From contig JAKCVP010000421.1 in the NCBI GenBank assembly GCA_023512835.1, forward strand, positions 1 through 64,000: a DNA stretch of 64,000 nucleotides, in the 5' to 3' direction. The notes under the pieces were generated by a model. That model saw only the letters and a program-made list of their open reading frames with translations, did not search any database and was not told where the DNA came from. Below are positions 54,725-64,000 of this stretch, piece after piece. Made by a program: the position numbers and the translations under genes. Source of the stretch: Taxillus chinensis. Taxonomy: Eukaryota; Streptophyta; Magnoliopsida; Santalales; Loranthaceae. Numbering within the stretch: position 1 is the first letter of the stretch; the number at the start of each line of letters is the position of its first letter.

Positions 54725-57179
54725 AATGCTGCAACCCCGGAAAACTCCAGCAGAGAGTACAGCTCTATATGCTCTATTTCCGCTACCGGTATAAGAGCTC
54801 TCAAAAAAGAGTACACTCGACTCTCCCCTATGGGTGTTCTAGCGATTCTCAGTCCCCGCTTTCCGCGCCATAATACTATGAGACAATACTTTCAGGCGTC
54901 TCTTAAGACAGACATGAAACACCCGATCTCCAGCACTAGTGCTTTTCTTCCGCGAGCTCTGCATGTTGCGTTTTAAGCGGCCGGCTTACTTGTTGTCTGA
55001 AACACCCGACATCGATTCGGGCTCTGGAAGGATACTTGATAGAGACTGAGAACACTCTATAGCACTCTAACAGTCGGGACTCAAAGTGGCATATGCGCCT
55101 TTTCGCGGTTTCAAATACTCAATTTCGCGTACATAGGTTAGACACACTCTTGTTAACTTATGCTAGGGGGAACTCTCTGTTTGGCTGCTAGAGACTCTTG
55201 GGATCGGAGACAGACCTACAGAGTTGGGGCTTTTCGGAAAATGGAACAGTACTACCTACCCTACCGAGAAACCAGAGAGATTTGATGCCAAGCAGAAACA
55301 TACTCTATGAAATCCCGAGAGAAGAGTGCTTTAGGCGATGCGGAGTGAAGCACCGGATATCTATTGCAGGTGTTACCTGTACTGGAGAGAATCGATTACG
55401 CGAGAGACTCCAGTGTTCCGAATAGAGTGGATGGCACACATTTGGGAGTGGAACCCAGCCTTCTATACTAGGAGAGGGAAGCACTCTGGACCCGAACCGG
55501 ATGTCAGACGAGAGGTGGACCCGAACCGAAAAGGGTAGTGTTGCCACTCTTTTCCAAGGGGACACTATAGAAAGCGGAAGGCGAAACAGCACTTTCGAGA
55601 GGTAAACAAAACAGAGACTAGACTCGGAAACCGCAAGGCAAGTTACGAGGTTGCGTCAACAAAGCATTTCGGGCAACCGGATAACCTACGCTTAACCGCA
55701 CGGTGGGTTTTCGTAATCGAACGGCATGATGTTTCAATGCCAGCAAACAGTAATGTTCCAAGCAGTCCAAGCACTCTCGTATGAGGGAGAAATGACTCTA
55801 TCGCTAGCTCCCTCAACTAAAGGGAAGCACCGGAGAGATCTTGTACGAAGCGGAAGCGGAATGTCGGCTTGAGTCACGAATCCCAAAAGAGGTGGTGTCC
55901 CAAGGAACTCGGGTTACGATACGGCCGCAAGAGGACGACAACATGTGTGTGTAGTACCACTCTGTTATCTGGTTGTTGTAAAGAGGTACGGAGGCGTGCA
56001 AGAAAGGTTTCCGAAGGGCCGGGCGTAGGGTAGAGCTCTACTTTCCCGGTATGTTTGGTGCGCGAGGCTGGGGATGCGAAAATGCCCTAAGCCAATTAAA
56101 GAGAGAGTACCAGGCGGAGCATATGCTATTACTGGGACACCTAACCATAGCAGAGAGACAACAGACCTTCCATTGGGTGGTACGTACCTGTCGTTTACTG
56201 GTATAGAAGAGCTTTGGGCGCGAGACTCTGTCACTGGAGAGATACGCTACGGTCTTAAAAGAACTCAAATAGCCCCGTGGTAACGCTGATATGGTTTAAG
56301 AACCACTAAGAAGTCCAGCATAGCTCCCGGGTAGCGACTGTTTATACACTGGTTGCTGACTGCTAATTTCAAGGTACTCTTTGCTGCCTTCTCGAATCGA
56401 TTACTTTCTGCGCCGGATCCAGAGAGGGAAACCTACTTACTAGCACTCATAAAGATGGAAAATACGGGAGCGAAGCAACAGGCGTTACAACGGTCAGGTT
56501 CCGGGCGGGATTACGTAACGAGCACACTGTCTCTATCTCTATACGAGGGGTAGTTGAATGCGAAGTCAGAGGATCGGAAGGTGTGTTTCCGCGGAGCTGG
56601 GTATCTTGTAGCTATAGAGATGGTAATGGACTCTGCCTTTGGACACGGAAGCTAGAATTCGAACCATGTGTCCGGCGGCCTACGGGCTCATAGACACCAC
56701 TCTGTTATCTGGAAGTTGTAAAGAGGTACGGAGGCGTGCAAGAAAGGTTTCCGAAGGGCCGGGCGTAGGGTCCACCTCTCGTCTGACATCCGGCGCATAG
56801 TGATGTGGAAGGGCTCTCGCTCAACGGATAAGAGTCTAGCACTTCTAACATACGGTAACCTCGATGTCGGCTCTTCTAAAAACTACTATATTTCTTATCT
56901 GGAACAGAATCGAATCCGAGGGACTTCCAGCAGGGAGCTTCCGAGATCAGACGGATATTCTTGAAATAGAGGATCGGAAAGGATCGGAAAGGATATGGAA
57001 AGCTCTACTTTGCAAGGCCCACCGGGTGCCACTCCAAACCAGTATTCGGAAATCCGGAAGTACCATACAGATAGGCTATCTCGATCACTGTGTGAGTTCT
57101 ATAGAGATAGATATGCGTTCGTGAAAGGTCAATCCATTTTCCGAAGTCTCTCATTGCTCTTCATGACTTGTGTACCCCG
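54725..57179 (-). repeat. 2.46-kb inverted repeat, arm B
   Basis: Reverse complement of 12491-14946 with small differences. Unlike arm A, no atp4 lies next to its edge. Recombination between the arms would invert about 40 kb, including the whole large inverted repeat. Confidence 0.9.
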
Positions 57180-60100
57180 GGCATCTAACGAAGATCTCTG
57201 ACACACCTGTCTAGCATACCTGAGAAGAGAGCTCTCCTATGAAGCACTGTTTCCGCTTGTTGGGGCCAGCACTTCTTGCTGTTCGGAGCGCGAGTTACGA
57301 GTGATCTAGAGAGGTAGCGTAGCCATCCAATATGTGCATGCTTGCATGTCCGCCTAAATCGTTAGGTGCACTTTCTTATACGAGTCTGAGATGTGACACC
57401 AACTCAAGAAATAGGAACGGGACAAGACTGAAAGCAACCCTTCCGGTCCCGATACACATTTCGATAACGCGCAGAAAGACGCTAGTAGTATAGATTGCGG
57501 AAGTGACAGGGTACGGAACCCAATGTCTACTTTAGCAACCCTAGCAACTCGTTAGAGCCCCATGGAATTGCGTACGCCTATGCATGGACATGTCTGGCTT
57601 TCCACCAGTTAGAGAAGACAGGTTCGGGCCCGATGCTTTCGTAAGTCCTATAAAGGAGACACGAAATCGAGGAGAAACCACCCGTAGGCCTGATCGATTC
57701 TGTACTGGAAGGATACTTGATAGATGCGCATTCGCTTCGCGATTCCCGTACGCATGGTGTTTCGGGGCTGCGTCTCTTAACTTGACGCTAGTCGTGACGA
57801 TAGTGGTTTACGTTAGGGTTCGGAACAACCCAATGGAAAGAGCTGGGGCGAGCGCTGCTGTCTTATAGGTTGCTGGAAGTGCTAGCTCCATTGTATACAA
57901 ATGCACTTCCCGTCTATATATAGAGTAGAAGTGAACTCTTTGTTTGAAGCTGTGTCTGTTTCCAAAACACTATAGCTAGCTGGATGAAACTCGGAATAAG
58001 AGTCCAGTCGGGGCGGGGGACAATGACACCGTAATGCCGGATTCGTAGCTTCCCCAAACAAGATGTGTGTTTCTGCAGAGTGTGTGACACACTTGAAAGC
58101 AGCACCGAGCCAAACTGCGTCTTGCGACATAGAGACTACCCGGGGCCAGTCGTTTTTGCTGGTACAAATGTTTGGGCTCTGACACTCTGTAAAGCAAGGC
58201 TTAGGGACCGAGCGCTAGACTTGACAGCTGGACTTGAGAGGTCTGTCGACACCCCAAAGCATACTAATAGTGGAGATACTCGGGAAATAGGCGAGTTCGC
58301 TGTCTCTTTCAGAGTCAATAGAGAGTTCCCACCCTATGTCAGGTATGCACGTAATGCCGGAGGAGTCCAGGGTATCTACTCTATAAGAGAGGCTTCGAAA
58401 AGTACATTGGTGTACCTACCAGCTCTCTTCCGAGAATTCTGTACTCGAGTCGTTCACTGTGTCTCCAACCTCGTCCATGGAATGTGGACACCCAACACAT
58501 TCGAGAGCAAAGGCTACTGGGGAGACTCCAGCAACACCGAATGAAATAGACTCTAGTCTTGATAAAGAGACAACACCCTTACTTTCGAGGCTACTGGGTC
58601 GGCGTGGCGACTTGCTTACTTATGGAATGGAAAGTCTGCTTTCACCGCTCTTGCTGTCCCAAAGTCCAGTTCAAGACTGTGCGTTATGACACTCTCCATG
58701 AAAGATACTCTACCAGATGCCTAACCGATTCCGAGAACTGCTTTACCTTTCGCAAGTAGTCGGGTCGAAACACGTTACATTGCCGTTGGAGTTGGGTCTT
58801 AGGGTGGTCTATACTAGACTCTTTCTGCCGCACCATGGGCGGGTCTGGCACCTTGCTTAGCGTTTCATAAAAGCAAAGACTCCGATTATGTAGTCTTTCA
58901 GTTCGCCTATCGTCGATGCCTTTGTTGTACACTTGCTTTCGGAACGACAGGTAATCCTTTGTTGTTGGTCGTCCATCGAGCCTATCGGTAGTAGGCGCAT
59001 TCTAGGGTGTCTCTTTTGAGCGTGGTGTTACGAATTCCGGAGGCAGCTAGAACACTGTATGATCGCGTGTTGCATTCCGAAAGACGATACGCGGTTCACT
59101 GTGCATCTAGTTCGGATAGAGCCGGGGTTGGACCTCTTGTGTTGGACACTACCATTGGAAACACATCCTAAAAGACGCACCGCACCGTATGATATGATTG
59201 GAAAAGCAGGATAAGGCATCTGGCAGAGTAGAGTATCTCTTGGAAACACTGATGGCAGATGGGACTGCTACTATCCGATGTAGCCAAACTGGGTGTACCG
59301 TATCTACTGTGCTAGGGGATCCGAACACTATACGGGGGGGCACGGTCACGTAAGACTCGGAATGCAACCCTGTCTTGGAAGCTCTCGCAAGTAAGGGTAT
59401 CCAAACCTATACAGAGCCTACCCAATCGGGCCGAAACACCTAGTCCGAAAGCTCGGGTTCCCGTAACTCATAGATAGCTCTAGGCAGTGCTAGACTTGCG
59501 AGGCTGGAATCGGGTGCTCGGAGTATAGCGGGGTACACTATGACTTTCAGGTTTGCTTGTAAGTCTGTTAGGCTGCCTGTATTTCATAAGAGAGCGTATA
59601 CGACCCAACAAGAGATAGCAACTTTCGTTGGTCAGTGTTGGTTACCCTAGCACAGTCTCCCTCCTCTACCGTGTTTCCGAAGCGTACCTACTGTGTTTTG
59701 CTCCCTTGGGTGTGTTGCACACTTTCAAACCTGCTGTCGTCGATGCCGCGGGACTCTCTCTTCTCTTATAGTGGCCGAATTCAAAGCATCCATATCTTTC
59801 AGCTGAATATGCTCTACTTCGGATGATGCTCTTCACCACGGGATTACCTATCGGCCTGACAGAAACGTGGCTTGTTGAATCCTCCAAACAGAGAGTGCAC
59901 TAGTAGGTCACCTGTTTGCTGTTACTCAACTCTCTGGAACATCGACCACTCTGCAGCGGGGGGGACTCGGAATAAAGAGCGAAGAAGCAGTGCGCCGGAG
60001 CGTATCCGTGCTACCTTGTGTATACTACTATTCCGGAAAAGTCGAGTAAGCAAGGCTCTACTACAAGCTCGAAGAGACACGGGAAGCTCCCTCCACCAAG

Positions 60101-62039
60101 AGTGTACCCCGGGAGTCTATCGAATCGAACGGTAGTCTATTGTTGGTTGAGCTGGCTCCGAAACTCTAGCCGAAGAAGTAGGTCTTTTCCATACATATCG
60201 ATTGCGAATCGCTTCTACTCACGGAAAGGTACGGTCCAGCAAGCCGCTTTTGGTTGTGGGGCGGGGACTTGGGATCTTGAAATACGAGCCATTCGGAGAG
60301 CAGAGTACCGTATCGCCTATAAGACAGAAGCAGTTGAGTCCGGAGAAGAGATAGATATGCATGCTCTTTTAACGAATCTAGAGAGAAAGAGAGAGTATAA
60401 GGCAATGGGTACCCAAGTAATCGCGTAGAGCTTTGGGTAGACAGCGAAGAGTCAGAAACCCGTACATCTCTTAAGACAATTGCATTTTATCGAGTGAAGG
60501 CAACTACATTTAGGAGAGGCAGCGGACCCATTTCGGCACTATAAGAGAAGAGAGAGTACACACTATAGGACCGGAACTCGCTGTAGTTGGATGGAAAACG
60601 CTTGAGTTCATTCTGACTAGAGACTCTGGAAATAGTGTTGCATTCCGAGCCTTTGGGTATCCGCCGAAAGCAGAGAGCATAGATCCCGCCCGGCGCCACT
60701 CGATTCCGGAAACAGACTGTCTTAAAAGCAGCACTCTCTACTCTGCTTGTTGGATAAAGAGCGGCTTTCGAACCGTATACGTGTTTAATAAGTTTATCGG
60801 AAGTGTCTGGGAGAGTTGTGTTGAGAAGAACCTGTGTCGTCCGCGTTTCGCATGGTTGCCATATCGGTTAAGACAGCGGCCAAAACTCTATAAGTCAAGA
60901 AATTCCGGGAGTTGGATCTCGTATACGATTTTTCTATTCTATAGTTCCGAAACAACAGCTTTTACCTGAAAGCAGAATAAGGTGCTGCCATGCCCAGGTA
61001 TAGAGCGGAAAGAGAATGTAATGTGCCACTTGATACACTCGATTCGTTACGGGTGCCGTAGTTGTCGAGATGCTCTCTGTGCTACTAACAACTCGATGTC
61101 CCGGACCCAAACCCAAAGGCAAGAAGTTAATACAAAAAACCGTATACTGCATACTGCTGCTGGAGAAGACACCGGATTCGAACCATTCAAAGCAAGCAAG
61201 CAAGCACTGGGAGACTTACAACTTAACAAGACCAAACGCCAAGCATACCCAAAGGAGATAGCGGCAGAATGCTTGAGGAAAAGTGTACTGTACTACTTTG
61301 AAACGGGGCTGGAGATACGACAGATCGGAATTCTCTGCTGTTACAAAAGTGTTTGTTTCCCCCCGATTGAGGAGGCTCTCAACTCTATCTATCGATTTAG
61401 CATCCGGTAAGTAACATAGGGATGATTGTCCCGCAGCCGACCGGATTCTCTGTTTCGAGAGAGGTATGGGCTGCAACTACTCTAAATAGTCAGACACACT
61501 TTCTTAGAGGAGAGTTTCTAGAGACTACTTCATGCTTCCAAGAGAGCTAGCAGCGGCTGTTTCTACTACTCCGTGTTTGAGTTTCTCGAGGTTCCGAATA
61601 GAGTAGAGTGCTTTACCCCTCCTGCGTGACCGGTACTCTCGGGTGCTTCTTGTGTGTAGTTACGGACCTCTTTTTTTGAGACACTTGTGTTGGTCTAACG
61701 GACCTATCTACCTTCTGGCGTGCTGTATGGGTGGAAACGACTCTGTATACTTGTGTTTTATTGAAGTGTTCCCTATTCGCACAGGGTGTAACAACCGGGG
61801 TATCGAACTCGAGTAAGCGGTTACACTTTCTGCTATAGCTTCTTTGCACTGAGATAGTTATCCAATGGGGAAGCCCTACCTAACTCTACTCTCGATTTCT
61901 CTTATACGAATCAAGGCTCTATTCTATCCTATGGAAACCTGCCTCTTCGCCAAGCATGGGGAATTCGCCGACGCTACTACCATGTCTTTCCGCCGTGTGG
62001 AATCGATCGATGACTACCCTATCTCTAAGAAAGTGTCTT
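57180..62039. other. Gene-free stretch
   Basis: No gene is recognised on either strand in 4.9 kb. A CATAAGAGAG word near 59585 on the plus strand resembles a plant mitochondrial promoter core but no gene follows it. The plus frame 60018-60428 is the longest open reading and has no family resemblance. Confidence 0.45.
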
Positions 62040-62464
62040 TCAAGGAAGGGCTCTTTCGAAAAGGGGCGTTTGGAGCGACGAGAGAGGGGAATTATTGGCT
62101 ACCCGAGAACCATACTCTGTCCTAGGAACTGCTTCGACGACGATAGGCATAAAGGCATGATTCGTTCCACGAATCTCACTGCACTGACCATAGTAAACTC
62201 CTTCTCGTTGTACCAAAAGACTTGTCTGATTTAAACGACCAGGTACAGCATCACATTTGACACCTGAGGAAGGTACAGCCCAACTATGAAGTACATCCGA
62301 AGATGTTACAAGAACACGTATATTCGTTGTTGCTGGTACAACAACTCTATTGTCCACTTCTAATAAACGTGATTGACCCAATTCTGGATCTTCTTCTGGA
62401 ATCGTATAACTGTCAAAAGTGATTGATTGTGCATCTCCACTGTTATAGTCCGAATACTCATAAG
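62040..62464 (-). CDS. cox2: cox2 exon 2 (CuA domain)
   Basis: This exon begins with two bases of a Thr codon, then [60 protein letters not shown] with the CuA His, [38 protein letters not shown] and stops at 62040. Joined to exon 1 the frame is GHQWYR-T-YEYSDYN, matching plant COX2. The second CuA Cys is encoded CGT (SEIR for SEIC), which C-to-U editing would turn into TGT, so editing is essential for function. There is no intron at 691, so cox2i691 is absent. The last 15 or so residues (from NNSPL on) differ from the usual NQLIPQTGEA end and lie in repeat-like DNA. Confidence 0.94.
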
Positions 62465-64000
62465 GTTGGGTCGACGCCCAACAAACTGTACTTGCACGTT
62501 TCCCCGCATACGGCTCTCAACTCTCATGACTCTCGGAGAGTGCACTATTTATTGTTGGTAGTTCTCCTATGGAAGATAAAAGATGGAAACCCATACTACT
62601 AGAGCGAAGCGAGACGAGATAAGAGTGGTTCGGTGGATTTTATATCTCTGGTGCCGTTGAACAAAATATTGTGAATCTCTCCTTTCCTCCTGGAACTCTC
62701 CGCGTTGTTTCTATAAGGATAGAAAGTTGAATTGTGTCTGCTTTTCCGGGCTCAAGTTGCTTTTCAAAGACAATAGGACCGGCGGATACTCTGAAAGTAC
62801 AAATGGCGTTGCTCTCTGCGTTGGGTGTCTCGTAACAATATCGCGCAAAAAGGAGCTTCTAAAAAGTCTTTTGGGTCAGGATGCTTTAATAGGACCTCTT
62901 TTCAGAGTTGGGAATGGGCAAAGCAGCTTTGATCAACTACTCTGTCTGCAATTCCGAAATGGAGAGATACTCTCGTACCGGCCCCAATTCTTAAAACCGT
63001 ACGCTTTCTGTCCGAGGAAAGATAACTAAACGATAAGCACCTCTTTTTTCAGGTATATCTATGCCATTCGATGCACAACTCTGTTACATTCTGATTCGGG
63101 TTGCTATGCGCTTTTCTGTTCTGTATTCTGATTGTGCTCCGCGTTTCTCCTATCCCCTTCGGTGTCATTCTTGCCTCGCATTCGAGAGAGTTTAGCAGCC
63201 TTAAGAGAGTTCCAACTTTGGGTTCTCCGCCCCCAGCAATCCAACCCAAGCAAAACAGAGTAGTGTATCACTGCATCTCTCCTTCGGGACTCTATTGAGT
63301 TAGCTCTTGCTTCTGTATTGTCTTTAGAGTCCGGGTAATCGGTCCGGTTGAAACTCTCTTCTTTCTATTTCTTTCTATCTATATCTTAAGAGAGCAGAAT
63401 GCGGCTGTCAAACCAATCACACTAGTAGAGTGGGCAGCCATCGATAGAGTTTCGAAGTTGTACCGTATCTCTTGTGGAATTCCGAAGTCATAATACATAA
63501 TAGTATAGTAGAGAGTCTCGCTTCGGGTATCTTTTTTGCTGCCTGTGTATGCACAAGTGTTAGGTGGCATCACTCCGCTATTTGCTTCCCGGGCTCTATT
63601 GGATTGCACCTTAGTGCGGGATACGACTGTTTGGGTGCTTCCGGATGCACAGTGTTTGGGGAAGCCAAGTGAGTAGGCAACCCAACAACCCGTATGCGAC
63701 AGAGAGCTCTCTTGTATTAGGTAACACTCAAGTGCTCTGTTTGGGGCGTTTGGTTTTTCGAGAATCACTGGGCATTTCGAGAAGGGCAGTTCCATCCGAG
63801 CAGCATGCTTCCATACCCGACCGCATCTCTACAGTCGCTCCAACCCATACACGGACAATACGACCCTTTTGGGTCCAATTAAGACATACCGTGTCCAACC
63901 ATACTCAGAGTCTTTCAGGTGGTGGGCGCCATGTCATTGACCGAATTCCGAGCATGCTTCTTAGGGCACATTCTTATCGTGTTAACACTCATGAATGCTC
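62465..64000 (-). other. 3' part of group II intron cox2i373 and unassigned DNA
   Basis: The minus strand just above exon 2 ends the intron with CCCAAC and has a domain V at 62482-62515. How far the half-intron extends is unknown. No exon 1 lies above it in the remaining 1.5 kb. An unrecognised plus-strand frame lies at 62727-63029. A piece near 63765-63792 repeats DNA from the large repeat (near 40130). Confidence 0.55.
62482..62515 (-). ncRNA. Group II domain V of cox2i373 (3' half)
   Basis: Canonical hairpin with GAGCCGTATGCGGGG on one side and CGTGCAAGTACAGTTT on the other, 17 nt from the intron 3' end. It proves that exon 2 still has the catalytic end of its intron. Confidence 0.93.

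Noticed and set aside
60018..60428. 136-codon open frame as a ribosomal protein
   Set aside because: It is basic but shows no block of any plant mitochondrial ribosomal protein I know; length alone is not evidence.
61150..61250. tRNA on the minus strand around GGTTCGAATCC
   Set aside because: The presumed T-stem has mismatches and no acceptor partner is found about 70 nt away.

Overview
The window is plant mitochondrial DNA, most probably from an angiosperm. The evidence is the set of genes and intron positions that can be read by eye: cox1 with a group I intron after nucleotide 729, cox2 exons bounded by intron cox2i373, cox3, sdh4, atp4, atp9, an 18S-type small-subunit rRNA followed by 5S rRNA, nad5 exons c, d and e, nad7 exon 1, and nad1 exon d followed by matR. 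Every protein gene carries codons that C-to-U RNA editing would restore to the conserved residue (Ser to Phe, Arg to Trp or Cys, Pro to Leu). Coding density is low. The species cannot be named from sequence alone.

Layout. 0-12.5 kb: a 5' fragment of atp9 (3.3 kb), an isolated nad7 exon 1 (5.0 kb), the 22-nt nad5 exon c with its group II domain V (6.2 kb), sdh4 and cox3 (7.4-9.4 kb), then unassigned DNA. 12.5-15.6 kb: a 2.46-kb repeat arm that ends 48 bp before atp4. 15.9-17.2 kb: one of three copies of a 1.29-kb repeat that otherwise lies just upstream of cox1. 18.1-19.5 kb: nad5 exons e and d with the intron between them. 21.0-32.9 kb and 39.0-50.9 kb: the two arms of an 11.9-kb inverted repeat, each with nad1 exon d, matR and a whole cox1. 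32.9-39.0 kb: the unique segment between the arms, with rrn18, rrn5, atp9 and cox2 exon 1. 51-64 kb: mostly unassigned DNA, the second arm of the 2.46-kb repeat, and cox2 exon 2 at 62.0-62.5 kb.

How the parts work together. The proteins are subunits of complex I (nad1, nad5, nad7), II (sdh4), IV (cox1-3) and ATP synthase (atp4, atp9), plus ribosomal RNA and a maturase-like protein. Several genes are in pieces that can only be joined by trans-splicing: nad5 c to d is the usual seed-plant arrangement. cox2 exons 1 and 2 are about 24.7 kb apart and in the wrong order, each with a correct group II intron boundary, which points to a trans-spliced cox2. nad7 exon 1 and nad1 exon d have no recognisable downstream partner exon nearby.

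Cautions. cox1 and cox3 contain frame-breaking indels, nearly all in homopolymers, and the two cox1 copies differ at such tracts. This could be uncorrected long-read error or real divergence. No tRNA gene with a full cloverleaf, no CRISPR array and no transposase was found. The large gene-free stretches are rich in short dispersed and inverted repeats.
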